64,000 nt of DNA from Eremophila alpestris peregrina (Eukaryota; Chordata; Aves; Passeriformes; Alaudidae): contig WMCF01000012.1 of NCBI GenBank assembly GCA_009792885.1, forward strand, positions 11,396,514 to 11,460,513, given 5' to 3'. Position numbers and translations under genes: made by a program. Of the stretch, positions 12,146-24,867 are shown piece by piece. How positions within the stretch are numbered: the first letter of the stretch is position 1; every line of letters begins with the position of its first letter. The notes below the pieces were generated by a model, which saw only the letters and a list, made by a program, of their open reading frames with translations, was not told the origin of the DNA and made no database searches.

Positions 12146-15100
12146 AATTGCAATTTTCATAATTGAATGTTTAAATTATCTCATAAATGAAAGTCTACAA
12201 TTATGCAGAATTAAATATTTGTACTATGGGTCACCATTTCCAAATATATACCTTTGTAGTTCTTGAAACATATTTTCTGGCTTGAATCAGTTTGCAGATA
12301 TTAATGACATTTAAAGACTAGCTCAAATAAAAACTCTATAATGCAAAACACTTAAATTCACTGGTTTTGAGCCTGTATAAAACATTCTATTAAATATTAT
12401 AAACTTTTTAAGGGTTTGGGGAATTAATTGTCTATTTTTTGGTAAAGTAGGACATAAGTAATAGTAATTAGATAATAATCAGGGTGGGTTATGAACCTTA
12501 ACATTTGTGTTCCTCCACCTGATTCCTTGATATTGTTGCAATAAGAAACTCATCTGTAGAATTTTGGTATGCCTTTGTATAATTTTGAAATATGAATAAT
12601 AAAGGATGAAAGCTGATATTGGTTTTTTGAAGAGGGAAAAGTTCAAAAGCCCTATTCCTAAACTTCTGTAAGTATGTACCCCTAATATATGCACCCCTTG
12701 TATTAAAACTACATAGGCAATGTTCATATAAGTATTCAAAATTCTTGTGTTCAGAAAAACTCATTGTGGTTGCAAGTCTGAAGGGCTGTAAGGTTTAAGA
12801 ATACCAACAGATATATTTAGGAGGCTAAAATTTACCATATCTTGCAATAATTAGAAATGGTGAATCTTAACTGTCCAAGCAGGAGAAGATTGATTGCTTC
12901 CCGGATGAACATATCAGTTTGTGGAGACAGAAGAAGAAATCAGTCTTAAGCAATTTGACTGTATAAATAGAGAATACTTGAAACTGATCTGGGATCAAGA
13001 CTTATCAAATATAACCTTGTGAATATGGATACCTGAGCATAAATCAGGTAAAAGTAGAAATTACAGGATTTACATCAGAAATGGCATCTAGAGAGTGCAT
13101 TTCACAAGTGACTATACTGCTCTATACATGTAGTTCTCCTGCCAAAAAAAGCCCAAAAAGCCAACAAAAGCATGCAAGAAAGCAAACAAGCCAACAAAAT
13201 AATGACCAGATCTAACCTATCTAAATGCATAAAATTATTTCGGTCTGCTTTCAAATCAGTTAGGCTTTGAATTTCCTTGTTTCAGAAGCTGAATTGCACT
13301 CTGGTGAGTTATTCAAACTTTTAAATTTTGAAAGGTTAATGTTGTAATTAGCAGTGACCTTAATGTAAATTATTAATTTACTCATTTTGAAACTAATGGA
13401 ATAATCTAAACACTGTAAATGCCTTCCACAGCTCACCTTTAAGAGCAGTGACTGATCTTGTTACTCGTCAGATTTGTTTAAATGTTTCAAGCAGGGTTTA
13501 CTGATAAATATCTATATGGAGGACATGAGAAAGAGTGCATTATATCCTGGAAGTATTCCCTAATTTTCTTTAGGGGCAGAGCATGTTCTTGAAGTGAAAG
13601 GAAAGGTTACTGAATTCTTTAGATTCGGAAGTGCATTTCTTTTAAGTTAAACATCAGTGAAAGCAAGTAGGGCTATCTCAAATTGTGTATTTCATAACAT
13701 ATTTAAAACTCCCTAAATTTGGGACCACCAAGGGTTTCTTTCACACGGCAAATTCCTAAGCTCATGATGTCATTCTCAGGCTAATAAATATGCAGTAACA
13801 CCAAATACTTATTCTTAAACGCAGTCACACCAGTCACATCCTGTGATAGCTCATCACCCAGGTGAAGATAATTTTGCTGCCAAGTCACCTGTTTCTTTGT
13901 GGAACAGGTACTCCCTTCTGCCACCCTTCTTAATCCACTCCTCAAAATACCATTTTTTCTCTTGTGCTCTTTATCACTTACAATCATAGGTATTTGGCAA
14001 CTGTCCCTCCAGACTTAGTCACTGTCTTCCCATAACAGTTCAACCTTCTACACCACAAGTGTCAGTTTCCCTAGACCTGAAGATCATTTATGTTTTACTT
14101 GAAGGACTAATGTTTAGAAAAAGACAAAAAATAGTGTTAAGAGGACTGACAGGAACTGAAGAAAAAAAAAAACTATGCACTGAACCTAAACAGACAACAG
14201 AGATGTGTTTTGAGCTTTTATTAATCGATTAAGAACACAAATAGGTTTCTCGGACACTGATATTTGGCCACTGTGATTCAATTCCTTCTTACCTTATATA
14301 AATAAGTATCAATTGAAAACAAGGTCACTCAAGTTTACAAGATACAATGTGAATGAAGACTAAGTTGGGGTGTCCACCTTCTTAATACCTCAGCAGAAAA
14401 GAATCTTGCATCTGACTTCACCTGATAAAACATTAGACTATGAAGGAGCTACTTCATACTTCTGCTCCTTTCATATTGTCTGAAACAAAACAAAAACAAA
14501 AAAAAAACCCAAAAAACAAACAAACAAACAAAAAAACCTCAGAAGGGCATAGCAACTTTGTTCTTTAGCAAACTGTCAGCATTTTGGGTGATCAGAATTT
14601 TGAGGTAGAGAAAATATTAACTTGGAATAACACATTTGTCATCCACTGAATTCCAGGGCTTCCTGCTTCCTCACTGTATGTCCATGATGTATTTCATGTA
14701 GAAAAGGAAAAAGAAAACCAACTCTTCTGGATATTATATTGGTGTACTCAAGAAATTTTTTCTATTTTTATAAAATGTATTTTCTTGATTATGTTGTTAA
14801 AGATGCATAAGCCCTAAGTCTCATAGAAGGCATTTCATTATGTTGAAGATAGGTATAGATTTGCAAAAACACTTAGTTATCTAAATGTCATCAATGTGAT
14901 TTCTAAAAAAACCCTATAGCTTAGCTGTCCAGGTGCTTTTTCAAGCAGTTAATTCATTCAAAAATTCAGTCTGCAAGTCTTATCTTTGAGTTCAAAATTA
15001 AAGTGGTGATGCAATGCCTAGAAAGATGCTAACGACATCAACAGCTATTCTAAGATTATTATGGAGGCATTTTAATCAATTACATTTGATCCTTTTGGGA

Positions 15101-16187
15101 CTAGGACCAACGGGAGACATAGGGTATCCGCTATTGAAACTATGATGATATATGTATGAATATTACTCCTATGGATATAAAACCAATGTGGAAAAATGAA
15201 ATTTATTTAAGGAATTATATTTCTTATTAAAATTGCAGCTGGAGGCCTTTAATCTGGCTCTGACTGTGGTGCCAACCCTGAAGTGTTAGTCAGTAGTATG
15301 ATATATTTACTATCTGAGACAAAGAGGAGACAAACAGTGATAAAACCGAAAAAAAATCTGTCAAAATTAAACCTCTCTTGAAAATACATTCAATTACTGT
15401 CAAAAAACTTGGAGTATTTAATCTTTAATGTATGAATATTTGCTTAATTGGGAATTTAAAGCTAAGAAATGTATGGTAGTTAATTTTCTTGATCTCCTTC
15501 AAGAATCTTCTTTACCAGCCAACTAGGGAATACCTAATTGTTTGCAACAGCTTGTCAATTATAGACACATTGGAAAAGTGAGAGGCTTAAGAATGGGGAA
15601 AGTAAACTAAAGAATTGTTTTGTACCAAGATCCTTCTATAAGGGAAGAAGTAAGTGCTATTTGTTACGTGCTATGGCGAAATAACAATATCAATTATTCT
15701 TTTTCAGCATAAATTTGGACATGTGTTCTTCGAATAGGATAGTACAAAGGTGAGTAAGCCCACTGGAGAATACAGTTTGGGCCCAAATAACTGAGATATG
15801 TACTTTTCTTTAAGTCTGTGAAGAATTCTTCTACCATAAGGAAGCAGAAAATTTAGGCAACAGTGAATCTGCATGCTCATGCTATACTTGACTCCCATTC
15901 AGCTCTTATAAATATGATATAAAGTTATTCTTAATCATTATACTGATAATGACCTAATAAATTAAATAATGCTTCATTGTATACATTTTACATTATGCTT
16001 TTTAAAAATGCATCTTAACATTATTCTTTCAAAATCCCTGCAAGACTCTATTACTGCCAAAAATAGTAGTTGTAGCAATGTCTTAATTAGCTAAACAGCA
16101 CTAACAGGTATCAATTCAATCTAGTACATTCCAATCAGATCCATCATTATCTCAAACTGAGCCTTGCTTTGGGTGCCAAAAAAGGAC
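12146..16187. other. Unique AT-rich DNA, no gene seen
   Basis: No gene or large repeat recognised. Contains an A-rich tract with (CAAA)-like units at about 14483-14537, and several overlapping chance frames (for example near 12480-12764 and 13781-13987). Confidence 0.5.
14483..14537. repeat. A-rich tract with CAAA units
   Basis: Low-complexity DNA made of runs such as 'aaacaaacaaacaaac' and long A stretches with scattered C. No element body lies immediately 5' of it that would identify it as a retrotransposon poly(A) tail. Confidence 0.8.
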
Positions 16188-16340
16188 TGTCATAGTTTAA
16201 CCCCAATCAACAACTAAGCCCCACACAGCCACTTTCTCACTCCCCTACCAATGGGGAGAGAACATGAACGGTAAAAGGTAGTTAAGTAGGGGAAGGAAAA
16301 GTTGTGCACACAAGCAAAGCAAAACAAGAACTGTTCATCC
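16188..16340 (-). mobile_element. Truncated avian ERV LTR, minus strand
   Basis: The plus strand opens 'tgtcatagtttaacccc' and passes through 'aactaagccccacacagcc', a 'ctcactccc' box and 'aagcaaagcaaaacaag'. Read in reverse, these are the 3' end (U5 side) of a common avian LTR family whose plus-sense copies end '...ggttaaaccatgaca'. The same family occurs in this window at 25247-25724 and, in the plus sense, at 62502-63077. About 150 bp remain; the U3 half, TATA box and start are missing. Confidence 0.8.
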
Positions 16341-16383
16341 AATAAACAAATTCAATCTATGTAATTTGTTCTCTGCTTTTCAC

Positions 16384-16540
16384 CATGGTAAATTCATTTC
16401 TAAGTTCTACTCCTGCTGTTTTGAGCACCTCTATTTTTAAATCTAGATCTCGGATCATAACATCTCCAAGAGCTGCACAACATACTTCTAGAATAGGACT
16501 AACAGCAATATACCCATCTGTTATCAACTTGTTTGTCTCC
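16384..16540 (-). CDS. Candidate isolated coding exon, function unknown
   Basis: On the minus strand 16357-16569 is open for 70 codons and is unlike its neighbours in composition: mixed charged, small and hydrophobic residues without the F/K/I/N excess of chance frames here. The core includes ILEVCCAALGDVMIRDLD. A possible acceptor (tcttacag, then GGAGAC) ends at 16541 and a possible donor (ATG then gtgaaa) starts at 16383, giving a 157-nt exon. The polypyrimidine tract is weak and the donor lacks the usual G at +5. I do not recognise the protein. Alternatives are a processed-gene relic or a chance frame. No neighbouring exon was found within several kilobases. Confidence 0.22.
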
Positions 16541-16619
16541 CTGTAAGATTTTTTTGAAAGCTGTCCCAAATAAATAGTTAATCCTACCTAAGGAATATTG
16601 TTAATTAGTGCTAAAAAAT

Positions 16620-16692
16620 CCAAATCCAAAAAAAAAATCCAAACCCACTTGGAGCCAAACAAACCAAGCCAACCAACCAACCAACCAACTAA
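16620..16692. repeat. A-rich tract followed by CCAA repeats
   Basis: An A/C-rich low-complexity stretch grades into about five tandem CCAA units (around 16668-16690). There is no element body attached. Confidence 0.8.
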
Positions 16693-19499
16693 GACAAGCA
16701 ATGTGTAAACACTCCCATCTTCCTTTTAGTTTTATCATTTTCTGTATATTTAGAAGTTATGCCATGAACAAGTAGAGATACTCATCTAATTCAAACATTC
16801 ATGCTAGGCATGTCCTTGTGTTTGCTTTACTTTGTCCTCTCAAAAAAAAAAAAATCCCCATCATTGAAAACCTCACTTTCATTCTTTTCTCCTCTGCCCC
16901 TACTTTCCAGTCATAACCAGTTATGCTTTGTGCCTTTCTCCAGTCTCCCAAATTTAATAAAATAGCCATGTACCTATGTAATATTTTCACCACCAAAAGT
17001 ATGGCCCTCTTTCAGAATTGCATCTTTCTGGCATCTGAGCAACTTGACAGGAATTACCTCATCAGATAGTTTGGACTCTATTTGAAAATCTCCTGGCAAT
17101 GTACAGAGCATTAAAAAGCTTTTCCTGCTGCCCAGTTATCTTTTCTGCTTCTAGTTTTAGAGTTATTTCTTTCTGAGAAAGTATCTCAGAAGGCACAGTC
17201 TCAGTCCTCTAAAGGAAATGGAATTTTCTTCCTATAATTTGGCTGCAAAAGCTTTCCTTCCTGTAGAGTTGTAGATTGAAGTGTGATAATTTTCCAGGAA
17301 TGTTTTTTCTCAACCTGAATCTTGAGACATTATTAGTATCAGTGGGATAGAAAGTTTGTCTTGTTTGGCATATATACAAAGGAGTGGAATCCCCTAAAGA
17401 AGATGAAATAAAGTTAATTCTTTGTAATTATGAACTTTAAAAAATCTGTTAAGAAACCTTTTTTTACTTGAAAGAGCATATAGTAAGGAGCTGACTAAAA
17501 AAAAGCTTGCTTCATCAAACATATAAATGGTAATATGAGTAAATGACAAAGGGACAACAAGGCTTTCAAAATATGCCTCCTCCCACACACATCATAATAG
17601 CCTCTTGTTGCAAGGAAAGGTTAACCTTTTATCCAATGCTTGCTTTTCATGCTTTATCATTTTGTAAAACTGCTCTCTAAGAGATGTGTTTCTGAGGCAA
17701 CAGACTGACTTTGAGTTCATGACTCATGCAGAACCCAGCTTACAAGACCCAAAAGGACCCTAAAAGCTGTCCTTTTCATTGTTGTTGCTGTTAAATTCTG
17801 TGCAAAATGGGACAGTTTGTATAGGGAACCTCAGTCCACAGTAATCATATCTTTTTTGTCTCCCACTGAAAACAACCAGATATTCCCACAAGTTTAATTA
17901 GAGGTCATAGAGAGTTGGAACAACTTTATGGTATCAGGAATGAATATTCTCTACCTAGATATAGCTGGAGTGGCATGGAAGTGCAATTGTCATTGCTAGC
18001 TATTAGTATAAAAAAATTACCATAACTTGGAGAAACATCTCAAGGGTTTTTGGGAGACAGCTCAAAGCAAAAAACTGAAGATAACTGATCTATATATCTT
18101 TTGGAAAGACATTAAGACATCAGAGAAAATCCAGTGTAAAAATATACTTATTCTTATTATTATAGTCCAATTATGGGGAATTTCTTAGTGTAGCATTCAT
18201 GAATTTCAATGCTTAGCTCTCCTCACAAATATACAGAGCACATAAAAGAAGTATCATATATTCTAGAGTCAGATTTCAGCATTCAAATTCAAATTCACTT
18301 GCTGAAAGCTGGTACAACAAAAGCATATTAAGAGACAAGTGGTAAACACTGAGGTAACTCCCCAGTTTGTGATAGGACCCAGCACCCAAATTTTGCATGG
18401 TTCAAAGCTTTTAACTGAAATTAGCTCCTGTTTGCCTCTCAGTATTTAATGCTCACAGTTGTATTATATTGTGTGCACTTCTGAAGCAGATCTTTCACTT
18501 CAGTTTCATCCAGAAGGCATCTTCTCTGCATCTTCCCTAAATGAACTGAAGCCTGGTCAGTGGAAGAAGAGGATTCACTTTGAAAGCCTGGTCCAAACTC
18601 TAGTAAGAGTGTGAACATGGTGTTTTTAAAACAGAGTTTTACTGAAACTCACTTTAGTTGTAAATATCAAAGCAATCAAGCACAACTTCATATTTGTGGA
18701 TGATGCAAATAAAAATGAAAGACAATTAGAGGAGATATTGATTCCAAGATCTAATTGTTTAAGCAAATAATATTTCTAGAATGCTACTATTTCTGAAATG
18801 TTCCATTGCATAAGTTTTAAAAACATCTGCCTATGAAACAAACTGTAAAACTATCTGTGACATGTTTGTGATGTCAATAGATCATGTGATAGAGCAAATA
18901 CTTAATACAGCAAACCGTCAACAACACATGGATTTTTAGAGACACCTACATGAATTTTTTAGCAAGATAAGGAAACATTAGCTGTCATTGTTCTTAAAAC
19001 TAAATTACATTAAAAGAAATGTAAATACATAAAAATCTCTCTGTTTTAATTAGCTACCTATCAGTATGTTCTCCACTTTGGTGGATTCATTAATCTTTTT
19101 TACTTTTTAGCTCTAATGGAATTATAGGATACTAAAGACAGAAACTATTTAAACTTGTAGACATGCAACCAGATATTTCTTGGAGAAGCTGAAATATACG
19201 CAATTTCAGAATTTATTAACTTATATGGCCAGGTCTACCTTAGATCTTCAGAATCCATTTATAATGAAATCAGAAACTATTTACATCCTGTACAGCATAA
19301 ACCTCTACAGTTAAATTTAGGTCTCTCTAGCAAGGGATTAAATATTTTTGTATTTTTTTTCCTTTTCAGATCTTATATGATACAGCAGAATATCTATCAG
19401 AAGAATAGTAGTTCTTGTCCTATGTGGTACAAGTACTCTTGTGTATAAAATTTTTTTCATTGATGCCTTAAGTTTTTGCTTTTATATTTTCCAGATTCC
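16693..19499. other. Unique AT-rich DNA, no gene seen
   Basis: No repeat family or coding exon recognised. It includes an A12 run near 16843 and short chance frames (for example 16799-16996 and 17394-17588 on the minus strand). Confidence 0.5.
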
Positions 19500-19880
19500 A
19501 TGCTGTCTTGGGTGTAGTTTTAAGCTTCATATTAAGTGCCAGTAGGTAGTAGGTAGACAAAACAAATCCTTTCCTGCTGAAAACCAAGGACAACTTTCAG
19601 GCCCAAAAGCATAAACAACAATGGACTGAAGGGAGAAACAAGAAGGATGAGACTTCACAGCCTGGAGTTGTAATTGGACAATTAAACCCCAATATGCAAA
19701 TGGACCAGAATTTACAGGAGGGTGTGGCCTCGTGATCGGGGGGCCAGTGACTATTCAGGGTCCACCTGGTCAGGTTCTGGTGTCCCAGGGGTATCCTGGG
19801 GCCTTTCAATAAATATCTGCTTTATTCTCTAGCTCTGTCCAGTCTCTGTTTCAAGGTCAGCCTTCCCAAGGCATCATCAT
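19500..19880 (+). mobile_element. Solo LTR of an avian endogenous retrovirus, plus strand
   Basis: The segment from about 19585 ('ccaaggacaactttcaggc', then 'aaagcataaacaacaatgg', then 'ggacaattaaaccccaatatg') matches my recollection of an avian LTR, probably of the ERVK-like group. A canonical AATAAA lies at 19808-19813, followed by a 'tgctttattctctagctctgtcc' R/U5-type segment, which fixes the orientation. The TATA position is degenerate ('aatttacagg'). A TG start at 19500 and a CA end near 19878 are plausible, but I found no clear target-site duplication. The 70-codon minus-strand frame here is a shadow. Confidence 0.72.
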
Positions 19881-22017
19881 AATATGTTCCATAAGGTTGA
19901 AATCTTCTTTATTTTTACTAATCAGTTCACCTTTCAACAAGCCTTGTTAGATCATTGAATCATGACAAATGATTCTTTACATATTAGGACACTCAGTTCA
20001 CACTGATGAACTAACAAATTAAAATGTAATATAAAATTATGACACTGAGAATACAAGGGACCGTCCTTCTGATGTCAGGAAAGAATTCATCATTAGGCCA
20101 AGATTTGCCCTTTAATTAAAACATTATCACACTGATAATGCTGAATGAAATGCAGTTTTGAGGAATTCAGTGAAATAACACTAAAATGACAGAAGCTATC
20201 ACACATTTTTTGTCCCGAAGCAGCCATATTTCATTACACATAACTGAATGTTAGAAAGCAATCTGGTGTGTTTTGCCATCCTTGTCTCAGGCTAAGGTAA
20301 TTATTAGTCTGAGAGTTTCTCTCTTTCTCTCCCCCCCGCCTTTCTTTTTTAACTGTGCTTACCCAAGAGGAAAATGAACCATGGTACTTATCAGCATAAT
20401 GCATACATCAGTGATAGCAAAGGCAACTTTCCATGGCTGAAGCCATAGGTTAGCTGCAAATCCATTAGTGATTAAAAAGAAAAGAAAAGAAAAAATAAAA
20501 ATAAATATCTGAGAATCTAGGCTATAGCTGAGTGATAAGTGCAGAAAAGTCACAAAACATGACAATGTAATTTGCATTAGTATTGGATCAGAAAGGCTGT
20601 TAAAAGACCAAGCAACAGAGGTGAAAAAATTATCCAAAAGGGGACTCAAAACAAACTTCCTAAAAGAATAGTGATAATGATATCAAAAATTCTTCAGTCA
20701 TGTAGTTAGAAAAAAACAGTCTAGAAAAAAAAAAGACTACAAGGATTTGTTTTTTCTGCACGAAAAGGTTGTAAATATCACATCATAAAAATAATACAAT
20801 AATTAAAAGACCCTCAAGATCTTCAGAACAATGACCTAAGACTAAAAAGATGCTAACATTTCAGTCTATTGAAGATGAAGCATTTAAAAATATATATAAG
20901 TTTTTGTATTTGCTTTAGTTTTGTTATCTGTTTTAATTTCAAGTTGTATAAATTAGATTTTAATAATTCTCATTTCAATTTTGTATATCTCAAAGATATC
21001 TCCATATGACAAAGATTTTTTAAAATTTGTTTATATTACTTATCAATACTCCATAATCTCTTGAAAGTTTCATGAAATTTCAAAAATTACCTATGTCTAC
21101 AATCACTGGGGAAAAAATATATATTACATACAAAAAAGTCCACTATAAATTTAACAAACTTCCTTTTCTGGTAAAAAGAAAGTTTCAGAATGAAGAAGCA
21201 TCCTTCTATATGCAGCTATTCTTGAAAATAAAAATATTAGTTTACCTACCGATCCTGTTTCCAGACAACCAGATGGTGCTTATATTATCTATTATTTGTT
21301 AATTTCAATTAAAACATGTTTTCTATCTGTGTCTTTTATCAAGTCTTCATTTAATCAGAAAAAATAAACTTCAGTCATTGTATCCAAGGGTTAATAAGAC
21401 AGGTAGAACTAAGACTCACATGTTGGGCATTTTGCTGACTTCACTGAAAGATCAGTTATTCTTTATATTCCTGCAAGGTGGAAGACTCTTTTTTTACATA
21501 ATAGGTTAAAGCAGGAGTCCACAAAATAATTTTGTTTCTGCTAACTTATCCATACTCACAATTTATACTGTTTACTTTGAAATATAGTAAATTTGAGGTT
21601 GAATGCACTACATATTCTTGTAATTAATTGCAGTTAATTGTAATTAATTATTTATTAGTCACATCAAATATGTTGCTTAAAATCTAGCTATCCAAACTAC
21701 AGAATGATGAAGTTTTATAAACAGAATTAAAAATTCACCGTTGATATCACAAAAATAAGGTATTGGATCTCTCCTTAAATTTAATTATGAAAATGGAGAA
21801 ATCATGGGGTTCAGTAATAGTAACTGTTGGTTGTAGCAGAAGAAAGCTAAAGATTTTTAAACAGAATGGAGATTAGAGAAATTCACATGTTTCTATAGCA
21901 TCTTGTTTTGCCTGAAAGGGTAAGAGAATTTCATTCCTATACTGCTTAAAAAATGTCATTAATATAAATATTTGGACATCAAAATCTTGCATGTACATAA
22001 GTTCCATTTAAATACTA
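19881..22017. other. Unique AT-rich DNA, no gene seen
   Basis: No interspersed repeat recognised. Contains a pyrimidine-rich stretch near 20318-20350, an A/G-rich stretch near 20475-20505 and a TAATTA-rich segment near 21620-21655. The 96-codon minus-strand frame at 20359-20649 is hydrophobic and AT-driven, with no recognisable domain. Confidence 0.5.
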
Positions 22018-22186
22018 GCTTCACTAGTTGTTTTAAGAATATTTTCTAATTGTGCAAATGTCTTTACCTCTCCCCTACATTTCCTAATATCTACTTCTTA
22101 TACACATCTAGATGCTTCACTAGTTGTTTTAAGAATATTTTCTAATTGTGCAAATGTCTTTACCTCTCCCCTACATTTCCTAATAT
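22018..22186. repeat. Exact 73-bp direct duplication, 23-bp spacer
   Basis: Positions 22018-22090 and 22114-22186 are identical over all 73 bases by direct reading (both run from gcttcactagttg to catttcctaatat), with a period of 96 bp. The 23-bp spacer is unrelated to the unit, and the flanks diverge immediately on both sides. It does not resemble a known transposon terminus. Perfect identity suggests a recent tandem duplication, a strong constraint, or an assembly artefact. Confidence 0.95.
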
Positions 22187-22740
22187 ATACTAATATTTAG
22201 AAAGTGTTTGCTCTACTTTCTTTTTTTCTTTAATTAAATGTACTGCTACTATATAATTGTATTCTTGGCTGCTTAAAATGTGAAAAATGCAGTCCCAAAG
22301 ACAGATCTTTTGGATCAATCTCACTTTTTGTGATATAACTGGTTCTCATGTTAAGTTTTTTCCACTATTTTGACATTCCAGTGATGCTTGTATGAAGGGC
22401 CATTTAGAAGAAATTACACACAGAACAGAATACACTATTTTACATGCACTCATTACTTTTGTCTGTGGCCTGTGCATTTTCTGTCTGTATGTCAAACTTT
22501 TTGCACAGTTCCAAGCACATGGTTACACTCTGCTTCTTTATTTGCTGCAAAAGACAACCTGATGAATTTTGTGTGACTTGGTCACTCATTCCCACAAGCT
22601 CGTAACTCCTGAGCTTATGATGGATAACCTAAATTAAGGTTAAAACAGATTTATAGTTACAGTATAACTGGCAGTCTGAACTATATTCAAATGCATTGCA
22701 TAACTGAGGATGAGTGCAGGAACGACATCTGGTTGTGTCT
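22187..22740. other. Unique AT-rich DNA, no gene seen
   Basis: Nothing recognised apart from a short chance frame at 22388-22576 on the plus strand. Confidence 0.5.
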
Positions 22741-22744
22741 GCTA

Positions 22745-22870
22745 TGGTTACCAAGCCATTGTCTGATTGAGGGTGGAAGGCAACTCTGGAGGTCACCAAG
22801 GCTGACAATCTCTGTGTGTGGCCCAGCCAGAGTGGTTGGCTTAATAAAGTAGATCCAGGTGGTATATGAA
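22745..22870 (-). mobile_element. Probable CR1-like LINE fragment
   Basis: The phrase 'gattgagggtggaaggcaac' followed by 'tctggaggtcaccaagg' resembles the 3' end of CR1 subfamilies that read 'gggttggaagggacctctggagatcatc' in reverse orientation. The following 'gcccagccagagtggttggct' fits the next conserved block weakly. Divergence is high. Confidence 0.45.
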
Positions 22871-22913
22871 CAGTACCAGGAGAACACTAAGACTGGTACT
22901 TTAAGTTAAATAT

Positions 22914-23047
22914 TTGATTGGTTTGGTTTGGTTTGATGTTGTTTTTGTTTTTGTAGGGGGATTTTGCTTGTTTAGGGTTTTTTGTTTGTTTGGTTTGGTT
23001 TTATCGTTTTTTGGGAGGGGTGGTTTGTTTTGTTTTGTTTTGTTTTC
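22914..23047. repeat. GT-rich low-complexity tract
   Basis: T/G-only sequence dominated by TTTGG and TTTTG units (for example 'ggtttggtttggtttg' and 'gttttgttttgttttg'), interrupted by a few unique bases. It is strand-asymmetric, the complement of the A/C-rich tracts elsewhere in the window. Confidence 0.88.
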
Positions 23048-23539
23048 TATAGGAATGGAATTAACTATTGTACTTTAAATATGTAACCATTGGTTTCTTC
23101 TGGAAATACCAATCACATATTAATCAGAATTTTACTGAACAATTTAGCTTGTTTAAAAATGGTGAAGACAGAGCAAGGCCACCTGTAGTCTTCACCTATG
23201 TCAGTATGACTCAAGTTCCACCTAAAACTGCAATTTGTATCTACTCTGACCATATGCCTTGCTATATTCATCTGCTGCTTTTCTTCTTCATTTTCAATAG
23301 ATCTTCTGTGGAAATGCATTCTTATTCTGTGATATTGCTCAAGCAGTACAGAAGCTACAGAATTCTGACTGCCAGAGAACCACCCAGAAGATGCACTTCC
23401 AGCTAGTTGTTGATGTGCCTAATCCCTGAGGAGCTTTGCAGGGAGTCTACAGAGAGAACACAGCTGCTGCATATTGTGTAACAGGACAGTGGAGAAATAG
23501 GATCAGTAATGCTGGGATATCTCTTCTGAGATAACCCTG
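23048..23539. other. Unique sequence with a 112-codon open frame judged chance
   Basis: The plus-strand frame 23068-23406 is the longest outside repeats in this part, but its product has no domain I recognise, is rich in aromatic residues, and overlaps a 68-codon frame on the other strand. No exon boundaries support it. Confidence 0.4.
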
Positions 23540-24140
23540 GATGGTGGTGAAAGGCTGTTTTCTCACTGCCCATGCTTGGAAGAAGGAATCAGAGAGCCTT
23601 CGGGGTGCAGTTTGAAGATGTTTATTTTAGAAATCTTATCTCTAGGTTCAGTCAGTCCAGTGTGAAGTTCACAAGCATCTGGAAAAGTTAATTCTCCCCA
23701 CCCATGAACAGCACCTGGGTTTTTATACTCTAAACTACGTGAACATTGTTTTTCTCTAAACTCCAATAACTAAAATCCATGTCACACAGGGGAATCGCAC
23801 CTTCAGCCAATCCTAAAAAACCATCACCCTTTGCAAAGAGGAAGAGGAAAAGAAGGACAGGAAAATGTAATTTTATCACATTGATCTGCCTCCATCTTTG
23901 CCCCATTTTACCTATACAGCAAAATCTAAAACCCCTACTTTCTCACCCAGTGATATAATAAAAACCACACCAATCAAACCCTTGTGTCATTCAAATCCTC
24001 AGACAGCTCTGGCAGCCTTTTCCACGGTGTCAGATCAAAGCCACTGCTGTCTCTCATGCAGGCTGTGGAGGACCAGCCCCCCCGTCCTGGCTGCTGCCCA
24101 TCCAGGAGACCCAGAGGGATACTCTGGTCTCCCACACAGT
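23540..24140 (-). mobile_element. ERV LTR, minus strand
   Basis: Read on the minus strand, a TATA box (GTATAAAA, complement of 23721-23728) lies about 95 bp upstream of an AATAAA (complement of tttatt at 23621-23626). This is the spacing of a retroviral U3-R layout. The U3-side sequence (23760-24060), including 'catgtcacacaggggaatc' and 'gcaccttcagccaatcc', resembles an avian ERVK-type LTR as I recall it. Boundaries are uncertain by tens of bases or more, and no target-site duplication was found. The two frames at 23898-24300 are shadows or flank. Confidence 0.6.
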
Positions 24141-24866
24141 AAGACAAGATCAAGGTAGAACTAAAAAGCAAAGAGTATACATTTAAAAAGTTAGAAAGAA
24201 CCAACACCATTGTCAAGGCTGGAATTTCTAAGGATGGAAATACCAGTTTTTTTGGGGGGTAAGAGGTGTCAGTTGCTGTGTCTGCAATGCCTGCACTCAT
24301 AAGAGAACAGCTGATTTAGGACTTCTGTGAATACATGATCCCACAGTCTACTGCATTGCCCAGAAAGAGGTGGTGCTGCAAATGAGAACCTCTACATAAA
24401 AATGAAGGAATATAATCTTGCTCTTGTTAGAGAAGGCAGACGATTACTTCATTGGGTAGAGTTTCTAGAAACAGCGTTCCTAAGCCTGGATATTTTTCAG
24501 GGTCCTTCCTTTTTTGTATTGAGATGAAATTTAGTCATGACACCTGTACTTATAAGGTGCTTTTCCTAGAGTTCAAGCAAAGCAGTTAGTGTTATTTTTT
24601 GATCTTCTCTCAGTTCTGGCTACTGTTTGCTTTTTAAACCTTGACGCAATTGTTAAAGGTTACTTTGTCTATACCCTAAATTTTTTTTCCCTCTGGAAGA
24701 ATAATGATCTTTCTGTCTATTTCTTTTGAAAATATCTTTGCAGCAGCTAAAAGTTTGCAGAGAATAACATTTTGCTCTAAGCTAATAGAAGCTGAACTAG
24801 ATGCCAACAGATAAGCTTCCAAGAGGAGTGCCATGGGGAAAACTCTCAAACACCTCCCAGTAACAA
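24141..24866. other. Unclassified sequence between repeats
   Basis: No coding exon recognised. The first ~150 bases could still belong to the upstream LTR or to attached internal sequence. Confidence 0.4.
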
Positions 24867-24867
24867 C

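Noticed and set aside
23068..23406. 112-codon plus-strand frame
   Set aside because: Aromatic-rich, overlaps an opposite-strand frame, no recognisable motif or exon signals; most likely chance.
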